The position numbers and the translations under genes were made by a program. Shown in pieces: positions 1 to 9,116 of a DNA stretch of 64,000 bases. This stretch comes from an uncultured Pelagibacteraceae bacterium (GTDB lineage: Bacteria > Pseudomonadota > Alphaproteobacteria > Pelagibacterales > Pelagibacteraceae): positions 124,001-188,000 of the forward strand of contig CACNFY010000002.1 in assembly GCA_902619925.1 (NCBI GenBank). Direction: 5' to 3'. The notes beneath the pieces are model-generated. The model worked only from the letters and a program-made list of their open reading frames with translations, was not told where the DNA came from and did no database searches. Numbering within the stretch: position 1 is the stretch's first letter; every line of letters starts with the position of its first letter.

Positions 1-101
1 TAAATAGTAAAAAAAATAATGAGACAATTTACTTAAAAAATATTGAAAATATACTATCAGAAAAAAAGACAAAAGCTGAAAAATCACTTAAGATAGCCTA
101 A
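1..101 (+). CDS. C-terminal end of a truncated upstream gene, possibly glutamate-cysteine ligase
   Basis: An open frame runs in from the window edge (codons begin at position 3) and stops with TAA at 99-101. It gives about 32 residues, ending in a lysine-rich helix-like tail (SEKKTKAEKSLKIA). The next gene, one base downstream, is glutathione synthetase. Alphaproteobacterial GshA proteins often end in a similar 'TxAExLL' helix, so a gshA-gshB pair is plausible. That identification is inference from context and a very short match. Confidence 0.45.
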   Translation, partial: NSKKNNETIYLKNIENILSEKKTKAEKSLKIA

Positions 102-102
102 T

Positions 103-1038
103 TTGAAAAACATAAATAAAATAATCGCAGTTCAGGCAGACAGTCTTAATTCAATTAATATTTGTACAGATACAACATTTTTACTTTGTTTAGAGGCACA
201 AAGGAGGGGTTTTAATATATTTTGGTATCAGACCTCTGAAATTACTTTAAGTAATAAAAAAGTTGCTGCAAAAGGATATTTTGTAAAATTTTTTGATAGA
301 AGTAAAAATTTTTACGTAAAAAAAAATAAAACTGAACTAAATTTAGCGACTTCAAAATACATTTTAATTCGACAAAATCCTCCATTTGACATGGAGTATA
401 TAAATTCAACTTTATATCTCGAAAAATTAATTTCTAAAGTTAAAATTATCAATAATCCTATATCTATTAGAAATATATCTGAAAAATTTTACTCATCTAA
501 ATTTTTTAAATATATGCCTCCAACTATATATACTAAGGATATGGAGGAAATTTACAAATTTTATAATAAATACAAAAAAATTGTAATTAAACCAATTCAT
601 GGCTACGCAGGTAAGGGCGTTCAATTATTAAAAAATAAAATAAATAAAAAAAAATTATCATCATATTTAAAAAAATATGGACACGTAATGGTCCAAAAAT
701 TTTTACCAGAGGTGAATAAAGGAGACAAAAGAGTATTTATAATTAAAGGTAAAGTTTGTGGTGCAATTAGAAGAGTACCTTTAAAAGGCTCAATTCTTTC
801 GAATATTTCACAAGGGGGATCAGCAGTTAAAACAATTTTAAATTTTAAAGAAAAAAAAATATCAAAAGTTATTGCAAAAGATTTGTTAAAAAATAATATT
901 TATTTTGCTGGTATAGATTTTGTGTCCAATTATATAATTGGTGATATTAATATTACATCTCCCACCGGACTTCCTCAATATAAAGAATTGACTGGTAAAG
1001 ATTTGTCCAAAGTTTTTTGGGATGGTTTGATTAATTAA
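103..1038 (+). CDS. gshB: Glutathione synthetase (ATP-grasp)
   Basis: Joins gamma-glutamylcysteine and glycine using ATP, the second step of cytoplasmic glutathione synthesis. The 311-aa protein has the N-terminal pre-ATP-grasp layout ([19 protein letters not shown], then a segment with [10 protein letters not shown]), the ATP-grasp core ([14 protein letters not shown] near residue 165; [19 protein letters not shown] near 200) and the conserved C-terminal [11 protein letters not shown], matching the GshB 'NVTSPTG' signature. Length is normal for the family (about 310-320). The start is TTG at 103, since there is no in-frame ATG upstream of the conserved N-terminus, and it lies one base after the preceding stop, suggesting translational coupling. 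Its end overlaps the convergent fhs gene by 4 bp. Confidence 0.93.
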   Translation: MKNINKIIAVQADSLNSINICTDTTFLLCLEAQRRGFNIFWYQTSEITLSNKKVAAKGYFVKFFDRSKNFYVKKNKTELNLATSKYILIRQNPPFDMEYINSTLYLEKLISKVKIINNPISIRNISEKFYSSKFFKYMPPTIYTKDMEEIYKFYNKYKKIVIKPIHGYAGKGVQLLKNKINKKKLSSYLKKYGHVMVQKFLPEVNKGDKRVFIIKGKVCGAIRRVPLKGSILSNISQGGSAVKTILNFKEKKISKVIAKDLLKNNIYFAGIDFVSNYIIGDINITSPTGLPQYKELTGKDLSKVFWDGLIN

Positions 1039-2723
1039 AATAGACCCTCAGTCTCACCTTTTTTATTTAATTTAATTTTGTCAGCTGCCGGTACCTTTGG
1101 AAGACCCGGCATTGTCATTATTGAACCACATACAACAACAACAAAGTTTGCTCCCGAAGATAGTTTAACTTCTCTAATTGGAATTTCATGATTAGAGGGA
1201 GCGCCTACTAATTTTGGGTCGACTGAAAAACTGTATTGAGTTTTGGCAATACAAACAGGTAAATTCTTATATCCATTTGTCTCAAAAGTTTTTAAAGTTT
1301 TTTTAACATCATCAGATGCAGTAATTCTACTTGCACCGTATATTTCTTTTGCAATTGTCTCAATTTTTTCCCAAAGAGGAAGTTGTTCTTTGTATAAATA
1401 ATTAAATTTTTTTAATTCTGATTTTTTACAAATTTTGATAACTTTTCTTGCCAAATCTGCTGCTCCTTTTCCCCCATTAGCCCAATGCGAGCAAACACTT
1501 ACCTGAGCACCGACGCTTTTGCAAAATTTTTGTATAACATTTATCTCTTTATTTGTGTCGTATATAAAATGATTAATAGCGACAACAGCTTCTAAACCAA
1601 ATTTTCTAATATTTTTTATATGTCTCTCTAAATTTATTAGTCCTGTTTTTAATGCATCCAAATTTTCTTCTTTTAAGTTATTTTTTTCTAATCCACCATG
1701 CATCTTCAAGGCTCTAACAGTTGCCACTATTACCACACAACTAGGTGTAATTTTTGATTTTCTACATTTAATATTTAAAAATTTTTCTGCACCAAGATCT
1801 GCTCCAAACCCGGCTTCAGTTACAACGTAATCTGATAATTTTAAGGCAGTTTTAGTTGCAATTACAGAGTTACAACCATGAGCTATGTTAGCAAAAGGTC
1901 CGCCATGAATAATTGCAGGATTATGTTCAAGTGTTTGAGTAACATTTGGTCTAAGAGCTTCTTTTAATAAAACAGTCATTGGACCATGAGCATTTAAATC
2001 TTTGGCAAAAACTGGTTTGTTGGCTTTATTATATGCTATTGTAATATTTCCTATTCGTTGTTCTAAATCTTTTAAATCATTTGCAAGACAAAATATTGCC
2101 ATTACTTCAGATGCAACTGTAATATCAAACCCATCCTCTCTCACAAAATCTTTAGCTATTCCTTTTGTATTAATATTTACAAATCTTAATGCTCTGTCAT
2201 TCATGTCCAGTACTCTTTTCCAAACAATTTTATTTTCGTCTATATTTAGTTTATTTCCCCAATAAATATGATTGTCGATTAAGGCAGATAGTAGATTGTG
2301 TGCTGAAGTAATAGCATGAAAGTCTCCTGTGAAATGCAAATTTATTTGTTCCATTGGTACTACTTGTGAATATCCTCCTCCTGCAGCACCTCCCTTCATA
2401 CCAAAAGAAGGACCTAAACTTGGTTCTCTTAGGCATACAATACTTTTGTAACCAATTTTATTAATTCCATCTGATAGACCAACGGATGTAGTTGTTTTCC
2501 CTTCACCAGCCGGAGTAGGAGATATGGCAGTTACTAAAATTAATTTTCCATCCACCCGTTTTTTTAATTTTTTTAAGTATTCAAAATTAATTTTAGCAAT
2601 ATGTCTTCCCATTGGACTAAATGCTTCAGGAACATCAGGAACTTTAATTTTTTTTAAAATATCTTTAATTGGTTTTAATCTAGCTTTTCTTGCAATTTCA
2701 ATGTCAGATTTTATTTTACTCAT
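1035..2723 (-). CDS. fhs: Formate-tetrahydrofolate ligase
   Basis: Interconverts formate, THF and ATP with 10-formyl-THF, linking C1 oxidation to ATP recovery or to purine and formyl supply. The 562-aa protein carries the FTHFS P-loop ([14 protein letters not shown] near residue 68), the [20 protein letters not shown] block and the C-terminal [19 protein letters not shown] end (here [16 protein letters not shown]). Full length for the family (about 555-560). In a window rich in methyl-group-oxidising enzymes it is the natural exit for C1 units as formate. Transcribed alone on the minus strand, converging with gshB. Confidence 0.97.
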   Translation of the reverse strand: MSKIKSDIEIARKARLKPIKDILKKIKVPDVPEAFSPMGRHIAKINFEYLKKLKKRVDGKLILVTAISPTPAGEGKTTTSVGLSDGINKIGYKSIVCLREPSLGPSFGMKGGAAGGGYSQVVPMEQINLHFTGDFHAITSAHNLLSALIDNHIYWGNKLNIDENKIVWKRVLDMNDRALRFVNINTKGIAKDFVREDGFDITVASEVMAIFCLANDLKDLEQRIGNITIAYNKANKPVFAKDLNAHGPMTVLLKEALRPNVTQTLEHNPAIIHGGPFANIAHGCNSVIATKTALKLSDYVVTEAGFGADLGAEKFLNIKCRKSKITPSCVVIVATVRALKMHGGLEKNNLKEENLDALKTGLINLERHIKNIRKFGLEAVVAINHFIYDTNKEINVIQKFCKSVGAQVSVCSHWANGGKGAADLARKVIKICKKSELKKFNYLYKEQLPLWEKIETIAKEIYGASRITASDDVKKTLKTFETNGYKNLPVCIAKTQYSFSVDPKLVGAPSNHEIPIREVKLSSGANFVVVVCGSIMTMPGLPKVPAADKIKLNKKGETEGLF

Positions 2724-2823
2724 TTATCAACAAATTAGAGTATTATTTAATATACTTTATTCTTCCATTTTTAAAGAATTAATTTAAGTTATATATTTTT
2801 AATTTTCTTGTAGAAAATCACAT

Positions 2824-3933
2824 ATGAAAAAAAATTTTAGATTTTTTGATAATAGACAAAAATATTTGTTATTTGTAACCACCACAAATGAAAAAAATAA
2901 GATTGCTGATAATCTAAAGCCAATTATACAAAGTACAAAACCTAAATACCCAGCATTAAAATTATTTGATGCAGGTATGGGAGATGGGTCTTTGCTGATG
3001 AGCGTGATGAGACAATGCCATCAAAAAATGCCTAATATCCCTTTACTTGTATCGACAAAAGAAATTAGTATGGAAGATGTAAGATTAGGGCTAGAAAAAC
3101 TTCCAGATAGATTTGTTGAACACAAAAATACTGTTTTTGTAATATCAAATCTAAATTATGTTGAATCCACAAATTTAAAATCAAATAACAGATTTAAACA
3201 AAAAAAAATGAATTGGAAAGTTGTTAAACTTACTGGAAATTCGTCACTAGATTTTTCAACTCAATTAAGAAGACTTAATCAAGATTTCTTAGCAAAAAAA
3301 TGGCAAGTTGAAAGAAATCCTAAAACAGGAAATCCTACTTACAAAGAGCCATCTGTAATTGTAATCTACAGGAAAGATCAAGAATTTATTTTAAAGGATG
3401 TAATACCAAAAAGAAATAATGGAAAAAATTATTATGATATTATAATTGCTTCACAGCCTTACAGATCGAGAGTTACAGCTGAAAAAAAAGTAAAATTCGT
3501 AATTGAGCCAATGATTAAGTCACTTGAAAAAAATGGAAAGCTAATAGTTGTTCATGCTTGTGGTGGAGATCCTGCAAACAAAATTATTAAGCAGGTATGG
3601 CCAAAAGAAAATCCCTTTCCCTCACTATATCCATCAATTGTAAAATATATTAAATCTAATTTAGATAAAGATATATTAAAAGAAATAAAATTTCATAAAT
3701 CAAAAAAATTTAAGTACATGTTAAGGGCATTACCTAATGAAATATCTGGAGGTATTGCAACTTCAGTAATATTTTCTGCTTGGAATGCCGCTGTGTATGT
3801 AAATCAAATGACCGATGAGCAAATTTTTAAAGCTGAAAAATCAGGAAATTATCAGAAAATTGTTCAAAGAATCGTTAACAAAAATAAAGGACTTTATTTT
3901 AATAACGAGTTATTTGTTGTTCAAAGAAAATAG
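2824..3933 (+). CDS. SAM-dependent methyltransferase-like protein of unknown target
   Basis: A 369-aa protein with a class I methyltransferase motif I (LKLFDAGMGDGSLL, about residues 46-59), a motif IV-like segment (YDIIIASQPY, about 207-216) and a following strand (NGKLIVVHACGGDP). The 'SQPY' tetrad recalls the catalytic NPPY/DPPY of N-methyltransferases but is not identical. The central part (about residues 100-200) is a lysine-rich insertion without a recognised domain. No membrane segment or signal is visible. It stands alone between fhs (divergent) and a small lipoprotein gene. Substrate unknown; it could modify nucleic acid, protein or a small molecule. Confidence 0.6.
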   Translation: MKKNFRFFDNRQKYLLFVTTTNEKNKIADNLKPIIQSTKPKYPALKLFDAGMGDGSLLMSVMRQCHQKMPNIPLLVSTKEISMEDVRLGLEKLPDRFVEHKNTVFVISNLNYVESTNLKSNNRFKQKKMNWKVVKLTGNSSLDFSTQLRRLNQDFLAKKWQVERNPKTGNPTYKEPSVIVIYRKDQEFILKDVIPKRNNGKNYYDIIIASQPYRSRVTAEKKVKFVIEPMIKSLEKNGKLIVVHACGGDPANKIIKQVWPKENPFPSLYPSIVKYIKSNLDKDILKEIKFHKSKKFKYMLRALPNEISGGIATSVIFSAWNAAVYVNQMTDEQIFKAEKSGNYQKIVQRIVNKNKGLYFNNELFVVQRK

Positions 3934-3997
3934 TTCATATTAGGCGTAATTAATTTTTCTATCTTGAGTTGAGATTAAATCTCGGTAATGTTATGTC

Positions 3998-4309
3998 GTG
4001 GAGTTAAAAAAAAAAATTGTTATTATAGTTTCACTCATTACATTCTTAAGTGGTTGTGTCCAATCAACTGCTATGATCGGTCCGTCAATGACACTAGTAT
4101 CAAGCGGCAATCTCTATCAAGCCGGTGTTAGTTACGGAGCAAATAAAGCAGTTGAAAAAGAAACAGGTATGCCTCCATCAAAATATATAATTAATAAAAT
4201 TGAAGATAATAAAATTAATAAAAAAGAAAAAATGGACGATGATGTTTATGAAAGTTTATCAATATTATTAGAATTAAATATAGAAAAGACAAAAAAATTA
4301 ATAAATTAA
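3998..4309 (+). CDS. Small lipoprotein, unknown function
   Basis: A 103-aa protein with a positively charged N-terminus (MELKKK), a hydrophobic stretch and a lipobox LSGC (cysteine at residue 20), so export and lipidation are predicted. The mature part has a Gly/Ser-rich stretch followed by a charged, lysine-rich C-terminus. Start is GTG at 3998. An ATG a few bases upstream (3993) is out of frame and stops at once. It abuts the convergent acetyltransferase gene with no gap, sharing an AATTAATT simple repeat at the junction. No family recognised. Confidence 0.65.
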   Translation: MELKKKIVIIVSLITFLSGCVQSTAMIGPSMTLVSSGNLYQAGVSYGANKAVEKETGMPPSKYIINKIEDNKINKKEKMDDDVYESLSILLELNIEKTKKLIN

Positions 4310-4768
4310 TTAATTAATTATCAAATTAAAATAGCACGAATTTGCATCAAGTTTATAATGAGCAAATGGGTCACAAGGTTTAAAACCACAACTTGTAAAA
4401 AGTTTTCTTGCTGGTAAAAAAAAGTTACCTGATCCTGTCTCAACACTCAATTTCTTTATACCAATTTCTTTAGACTCAGAAATGAGATGACATATAATTT
4501 TTTTTCCGTACCCTTTTTTTCTAAAATCATCTGCTACTCTTATTGATTTAAACTCCCCATGATTTGCCTCTAAAAATTTAAGGGCTCCACAACCAACAAG
4601 TTTATTTTCTTCCCACAAACTCCAAAATTTTATACTTGTATTTTTTAAACCATCTATATCTAGAACATGCGTACTACCCTCAGGTGAAACTGATCTAAGT
4701 TCAATAAAATGCTTTTTTAGAAGTTTGTTAACTTCATAATCATCAAAATTATTTTGAATTGATTTCAT
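4310..4768 (-). CDS. GNAT-family N-acetyltransferase
   Basis: A 152-aa single-domain acyl-CoA-dependent acetyltransferase. The acetyl-CoA binding motif A is visible as FKSIRVADDFRKKGYGKKII (Q/RxxGxG/A form, RKKGYGK), preceded by VGCGALKFLEANHGE and followed by a GIKKLSVETG strand and a C-terminal FTSCGFKPC segment, the usual GNAT order. This pattern resembles YafP/ElaA-like small acetyltransferases whose substrate is normally not predictable. Monocistronic, convergent with the lipoprotein gene and divergent from the SRAP gene by about 47 bp. Confidence 0.85.
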   Translation of the reverse strand: MKSIQNNFDDYEVNKLLKKHFIELRSVSPEGSTHVLDIDGLKNTSIKFWSLWEENKLVGCGALKFLEANHGEFKSIRVADDFRKKGYGKKIICHLISESKEIGIKKLSVETGSGNFFLPARKLFTSCGFKPCDPFAHYKLDANSCYFNLIIN

Positions 4769-4815
4769 AAACTTATAAAATCATATAATCTATTATATGT
4801 TAATACCAAGAAAAT

Positions 4816-5436
4816 ATGTGCGGAAGATATGTAGTTACAAATTCAGTTAATAAAACCACAAATATAGTTAAGAAAGTAATAAATGTTGATAATTCAGAAA
4901 ATTATAATGCACACCCTCAACAAAATTTACCTGTCATAAAAAAATATATAAATGGAAATACCCTAGAAATTCACAAATGGGGTATTGTTCCATCTTGGGC
5001 AAAAAAAAAAGAATTTAGACCACTTATCAATGCTAGAATAGAGACAATTAATGAAAAAATTTCCTTTAAAAAATTAATAAAACTTAACCGATGTATTGTG
5101 GTTGCAGATGGTTTTTATGAGTGGAAAAGAGAGGGTACTATTAAAACACCATATTATTTTTATAGAGAGGATAAAAAAACGATTTTTTTTGCGGGTATTT
5201 ATTCTAATAAAGAGTTTTGTCTTATCACAGAAAATGCAAGCTCAAATATTCAAGAGATACATGATAGACAGCCTGTTATAATTAATAAAAGTGATATAAA
5301 TTTATATTTAGACATTGGTAATGACGGGTCGAATGAATTACAAAATAGAAATAAGCCTACTCTAGAATTTTATAAAGTCTCAAAAGAAGTCAATAAACCT
5401 TCTAATAATGATCCATCCTTAATACAAAAAATGTAA
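4816..5436 (+). CDS. SRAP-domain protein (YedK/HMCES family), abasic-site DNA-protein crosslinker
   Basis: The 206-aa protein begins MCGRYV. In this family Cys2 becomes the N-terminal nucleophile after Met removal and forms a thiazolidine crosslink with abasic sites in single-stranded DNA. The other family landmarks follow: the WGIVPSWAKK strand, NARIET (Asn and Glu), GFYEWKR (catalytic Glu) and IHDRQPVII, corresponding to the usual HxRMP histidine. Met is replaced by Gln in that last motif, a mild deviation. Length is normal. Monocistronic. Confidence 0.93.
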   Translation: MCGRYVVTNSVNKTTNIVKKVINVDNSENYNAHPQQNLPVIKKYINGNTLEIHKWGIVPSWAKKKEFRPLINARIETINEKISFKKLIKLNRCIVVADGFYEWKREGTIKTPYYFYREDKKTIFFAGIYSNKEFCLITENASSNIQEIHDRQPVIINKSDINLYLDIGNDGSNELQNRNKPTLEFYKVSKEVNKPSNNDPSLIQKM

Positions 5437-5440
5437 TTTT

Positions 5441-6487
5441 TTATTTTTTTAATATAGTTAAATGACCCATTTTTCTCTTATCCTTAATATCTTTTTTAAG
5501 GTAATCAAAAAAAAACTCATTTTCATTTAATTTTTTTCCTCTATAAAGGTTTATATCACTTCCAATAAGATTTATCATTTTTGCATCAAATAATTTACTT
5601 AATTTAATTTTTTCCATACCACATACTGCGCGTATATGACTCTCAAATTGGCTAACGTTATATGCGTTTATAGTAAGATGTCCCGAGTTATGAACTCTTG
5701 GGGCAATTTCATTAACATATAAATTATCGTTTTTATCTATGAAATATTCAACACACATGGTTCCAACATAGTCTAACTCCTCTGCAATAATGCTTGCCCA
5801 CTCTTTCGACTTATCAATAATATTATTCTCTACTTTTGCTGGAATTTCTGAATATTTTAAAATTTGGTCCTCGTGCTTATTTTCTATAGGATCATAAATA
5901 GAATATCTTTGATGCCCGTATCTAGTTAAAACTACCGAGATTTCTGATTTTAAGTTTATAAATTTTTCTAAAATGTATTCTTTATTAAATTCTAATTTTA
6001 AATTTGGTAGTTGATTAACATTTTCTATTTTATATTGACCTTTACCGTCGTAACCTAAAGTACATGTTTTTAGCAAGCCAGGTATATAATCAACACTTGC
6101 TTCCAAGTCTTTTTGATCTTTTATATGTACATACTTAGTTGTTCTAAGATTGCATTTATTTATAAAATCTTTTTCATAAAGTCTGTGCTGTATTATTTTG
6201 TTGATATTTGGATGAGGTAAAACTTTTTTTTCATCATTTAGTTTCTGCAAAGTATTAAAAGGTATATTTTCAAACTCATAAGTAATTATATCTACTTTGT
6301 AACAAAATTCTTTTAATTTATTAATTTCATCATATTCACCAAATATAAATTCATCTGCAAAGTGTTGAGCAGGTGCATCTTTATCATCGCAATATACAAT
6401 TGTTCTAATATCTAATTTCTTTGCTGCCTGAGATAACATACTTCCCAGTTGGCCTCCTCCAATTATTCCAAGAACAGGCTTAAACAT
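5441..6487 (-). CDS. purK: N5-carboxyaminoimidazole ribonucleotide synthase
   Basis: ATP-grasp enzyme that carboxylates AIR to N5-CAIR in purine synthesis. The 348-aa protein starts with the PurK N-terminal signature GIIGGGQLGSMLSQAAKKL, has the ATP-grasp middle (LLKTCTLGYDGKGQYKI) and ends its catalytic part with NEIAPRVHNSGHLTINA, the hallmark PurK segment. Length is normal. It follows purE with no gap (purE stop adjoins its start), forming a purE-purK operon on the minus strand. Confidence 0.96.
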   Translation of the reverse strand: MFKPVLGIIGGGQLGSMLSQAAKKLDIRTIVYCDDKDAPAQHFADEFIFGEYDEINKLKEFCYKVDIITYEFENIPFNTLQKLNDEKKVLPHPNINKIIQHRLYEKDFINKCNLRTTKYVHIKDQKDLEASVDYIPGLLKTCTLGYDGKGQYKIENVNQLPNLKLEFNKEYILEKFINLKSEISVVLTRYGHQRYSIYDPIENKHEDQILKYSEIPAKVENNIIDKSKEWASIIAEELDYVGTMCVEYFIDKNDNLYVNEIAPRVHNSGHLTINAYNVSQFESHIRAVCGMEKIKLSKLFDAKMINLIGSDINLYRGKKLNENEFFFDYLKKDIKDKRKMGHLTILKK

Positions 6488-6979
6488 TTAGGTAGGTTTT
6501 TTTTTTACTGATTTAGTTTGTTTAATTCTCCAATTATTTAAATTTTTGCTAATTTTTAAATTAAATCGAGAAATTATTGATGCTGCAAACAGGGCCGCGT
6601 TTATAGCACCATCTTTTCCTATGGCTACAGTTGCAACCGGTATACCTTTTGGCATTTGTGCAATTGATAATAGACTATCTAAACCTTTTAACTTTTTACT
6701 CTCAATTGGAACACCTATAACTGGTATCTCAGTTAAAGAGGCCACCATTCCAGGAAGATGAGCTGAACCTCCTGCACCAGCAATAATCACTGAAACATTA
6801 TTTTTTTCAGCATTTAAAGCATAACTATACATTCTTTTTGGAGTTCTGTGAGCTGATATAATTTGTTTTTCATATTTTATACCTAAAATTTTCAAAACCT
6901 TTTCCGTAAATTTCATCGTAGAATAATCAGACTGGCTTCCCATAATTATAGACACTTTAGGAATTAGATTTTTTTTCAT
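6488..6979 (-). CDS. purE: N5-carboxyaminoimidazole ribonucleotide mutase
   Basis: Converts N5-CAIR to CAIR in de novo purine synthesis, acting on the product of PurK. The 163-aa protein has the PurE signatures [12 protein letters not shown] (residues 11-22), [25 protein letters not shown] and [18 protein letters not shown]. Length is standard for class I PurE, with a slightly extended basic tail ([11 protein letters not shown]). First gene of the purEK operon. Confidence 0.97.
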   Translation of the reverse strand: MKKNLIPKVSIIMGSQSDYSTMKFTEKVLKILGIKYEKQIISAHRTPKRMYSYALNAEKNNVSVIIAGAGGSAHLPGMVASLTEIPVIGVPIESKKLKGLDSLLSIAQMPKGIPVATVAIGKDGAINAALFAASIISRFNLKISKNLNNWRIKQTKSVKKKPT

Positions 6980-7027
6980 GTAAATTTTAAATTTTATTAG
7001 CTATTATATATTTAATTTAACAATTTA

Positions 7028-7195
7028 ATGAGTAAAAAAAATACACAATATTTGTCTGAGAACAATTTAGAAGATCTAGACGATATATGTGAAAATTGCA
7101 GAAATAAAGACGAATCAGTCACTCAAAACCTTATATTAACAGGTTTTAAATTTTGTGAGTCATGCAGGATTGCAAAAACTATATTTCCGATTTAA
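7028..7195 (+). CDS. Small CXXC-containing protein (55 aa), unknown function
   Basis: Read directly from the intergenic space: ATG at 7028, TAA at 7193-7195, 55 residues. It has two CXXC pairs, CENC (residues 21-24) and CESC (43-46), spaced like a minimal zinc ribbon, inside an acidic N-terminal half. It lies divergent from purE and its stop overlaps the end of the convergent YIP1-family gene by 4 bp, as real SAR11 genes commonly do. The paired cysteines and the tight fit make a real gene likely; its function is unknown. Confidence 0.65.
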   Translation: MSKKNTQYLSENNLEDLDDICENCRNKDESVTQNLILTGFKFCESCRIAKTIFPI

Positions 7196-7737
7196 ATTGT
7201 ATTACTAACAGGTAACGCATTCATTCTGCTCATTACGAAAGTTACAGATAAAAAAGCTATAATTAAAAAAGATAAAAAAACAACTCCAAAAGATTTAAAA
7301 TTAGATTTTAGATTTAAAACTTGTTTAGTAGCTATTATAAGTGAAGCAAATATCCAAAACTGTGTTAAAAAAATTATGGGTATTACTAGTTCAGGAGTGA
7401 CTGCAAAAAATCTTATAAGTCCAGGAGCATGAGCATATCCTACAGAGACCAAAACTTTTTTAAATGGAATCTTTGTGTCTTTTTCTGGAAAAATTTTAAC
7501 ACCAATTACATATATAAATATTGCCCAGACCAGCCAAGCTAGAATTGCTGTAAGCCCTGACATTCCTATTGAAGTTTTTACTATGGTGTTTGCTGCAACA
7601 GCACCTGCTACACCATCTAAAATCATGATCAATCCTGCAAAGTATAAAGCAGCTTCACCAAAGTATTTATTTTCTTTATATAACGATTTGTCGAGTTTTA
7701 AAGATCTGAAAAAAATATTTAAAAACTCGGCAATCAT
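7192..7737 (-). CDS. YIP1-family integral membrane protein
   Basis: A 181-aa protein with about five hydrophobic segments, for example residues 30-50 (ALYFAGLIMILDGVAGAVAA), 60-82, 95-135 and a C-terminal LSFLIIAFLSVTF span. The N-terminal amphipathic part (FLNIFFRSLKLDKSLYKEN) and the central KVLVSVGYAHAPGLIRFF segment fit bacterial Yip1-domain membrane proteins. Function in bacteria is undefined. It is the last gene before the osmolyte operon, 20 bp downstream of the GcvT-like gene on the same strand, so co-transcription is possible. Confidence 0.7.
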   Translation of the reverse strand: MIAEFLNIFFRSLKLDKSLYKENKYFGEAALYFAGLIMILDGVAGAVAANTIVKTSIGMSGLTAILAWLVWAIFIYVIGVKIFPEKDTKIPFKKVLVSVGYAHAPGLIRFFAVTPELVIPIIFLTQFWIFASLIIATKQVLNLKSNFKSFGVVFLSFLIIAFLSVTFVMSRMNALPVSNTI

Positions 7738-7757
7738 ATCTTAATTATATTAACCGA

Positions 7758-9116
7758 TTATCCTTTTACAACTTCTCTAGTATTTGCATTATAAGATTCA
7801 GTGAAAGGAATATCGACTACAACTGCATCAACAGGGGTTCCTGGTTTGTCAGAGTATTTTTCTGGTAAATGCACTTTATACTTTGATCCTGGTTTACCTT
7901 TTGGAAAACCATTTGCATTTAATGTGCCATCGTATGGAACATATCCAATTGCAATATTTGTTTTCTTTTCTGGATGAAACCATGGAGATGTTATAAATCC
8001 AATTGGTTCTCCACCACCTTCGCCTGAAACTAACCAGAAATCAGGAGCATACTCTTCAATTGGTTTTCCACCTAATTCCATTCCGACTAATTGAAGTTTA
8101 TATGGTTTTTTGCCAGCTCTTAAATCATCTCTCATTTGCTCTAAAACTTTCTTGCCAACATAATCAGTTTTTTTGTTCCACTCACCCTTACCTGAGAGCG
8201 AAACCTGATAACCAAGGTTACATTGGAATGGATTATGTTGATAATCCATATCTTGCCCCCAAGATAATATCCCTGCTTGTATTCGTCTATGATGAGCTGG
8301 CGCTATAACCATTAATTTATGTTTTTTGCCAGCTTCTAAAACTGCATTCCACATATCTTCTGCATACAAAGTTGACTCTCGTAAATATATTTCATAACCA
8401 GCCTCACCAGAAAATCCAGATTGAGATATAACGCAACTTCTTCCTCCGACTTTTGCCTCGGCTAGTCCATAAAAAGGCATGTCCTCGAAATTAACATGAT
8501 CACCACATAAATCTTGCATTAATAATTTAGATTTTGGACCTTGAATTTGAACTGGGGAAACATCTATTTCCTCAATTTCACAATTAAATCTACCATCACA
8601 ATTTACTCCCTGTAAATATAATGAGATATCGCTATCTGATAAACTAAACCAAAACTCATCTTTTGATATACGGAGCAATATTGGATCGTTTAATACACCA
8701 CCATATGCATTACAAAGAATTACATATCTTGCTCTCATAGGAGAAATTTTTGTAGCATCTCTAGTTATTACATAATCTACAAACTTTTCTGCATCCGGTC
8801 CTTTTACCCTTATTTGTCTTTCAACTGCAACGTTCCACATAGTTACATGATTTTTTATTGCATCGTACTCTACCATTGCACCACCATCTTCTGGCTTTAC
8901 ATACCCTCGAGGATGATAAATCCTGTTATACACTGTCGCTCTCCAACAACCTGCTTGCATTGATAAATGCCAATAAGGTGATTTTCTTACTCTTGTTGAA
9001 ATCAACATTTCTACTTTTGTTGGTCCGCTTTGCCTTAAATTATAAGGTACTTTTCGATCAGACTGATCTACTGATGTTATGTGTCTTACTTTACTGTAAT
9101 CAAACTCTTTAGACAT
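7758..9116 (-). CDS. GcvT-fold protein, candidate THF-dependent methyltransferase/demethylase
   Basis: A 452-aa protein of the aminomethyltransferase (GcvT) fold, the family of glycine cleavage T-protein, DMSP demethylase DmdA and LigM-type O-demethylases. Visible T-protein features are WNVAVERQIRVKGPDAEKFVD, VQIQGPKSKLLMQDL, SGFSGEAGYEIYL (the conserved folate-site region) and a C-terminal barrel (IGFITSPWFHPEKKTNIAIGYV). It is longer than GcvT or DmdA (about 365-370 aa), with an N-terminal extension and insertions. It overlaps the metF-like gene by 8 bp and follows an osmolyte importer. Inference: it moves a methyl group from an imported osmolyte to THF. The substrate (DMSP, betaine or another methylated compound) cannot be read from the sequence. 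Confidence 0.78.
   Translation of the reverse strand: MSKEFDYSKVRHITSVDQSDRKVPYNLRQSGPTKVEMLISTRVRKSPYWHLSMQAGCWRATVYNRIYHPRGYVKPEDGGAMVEYDAIKNHVTMWNVAVERQIRVKGPDAEKFVDYVITRDATKISPMRARYVILCNAYGGVLNDPILLRISKDEFWFSLSDSDISLYLQGVNCDGRFNCEIEEIDVSPVQIQGPKSKLLMQDLCGDHVNFEDMPFYGLAEAKVGGRSCVISQSGFSGEAGYEIYLRESTLYAEDMWNAVLEAGKKHKLMVIAPAHHRRIQAGILSWGQDMDYQHNPFQCNLGYQVSLSGKGEWNKKTDYVGKKVLEQMRDDLRAGKKPYKLQLVGMELGGKPIEEYAPDFWLVSGEGGGEPIGFITSPWFHPEKKTNIAIGYVPYDGTLNANGFPKGKPGSKYKVHLPEKYSDKPGTPVDAVVVDIPFTESYNANTREVVKG

Noticed and set aside
4304..4320. AATTAATTAATTAATTA simple repeat at the lipoprotein/acetyltransferase junction, with a similar TTAATTAA run at 27912-27927
   Set aside because: A self-complementary tetranucleotide repeat is expected in a sequence this AT-rich; no evidence for a binding site.
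7758..9116. Calling the GcvT-fold protein DmdA (DMSP demethylase)
   Set aside because: It is about 80 residues longer than DmdA and the DmdA substrate-pocket residues could not be verified by eye.
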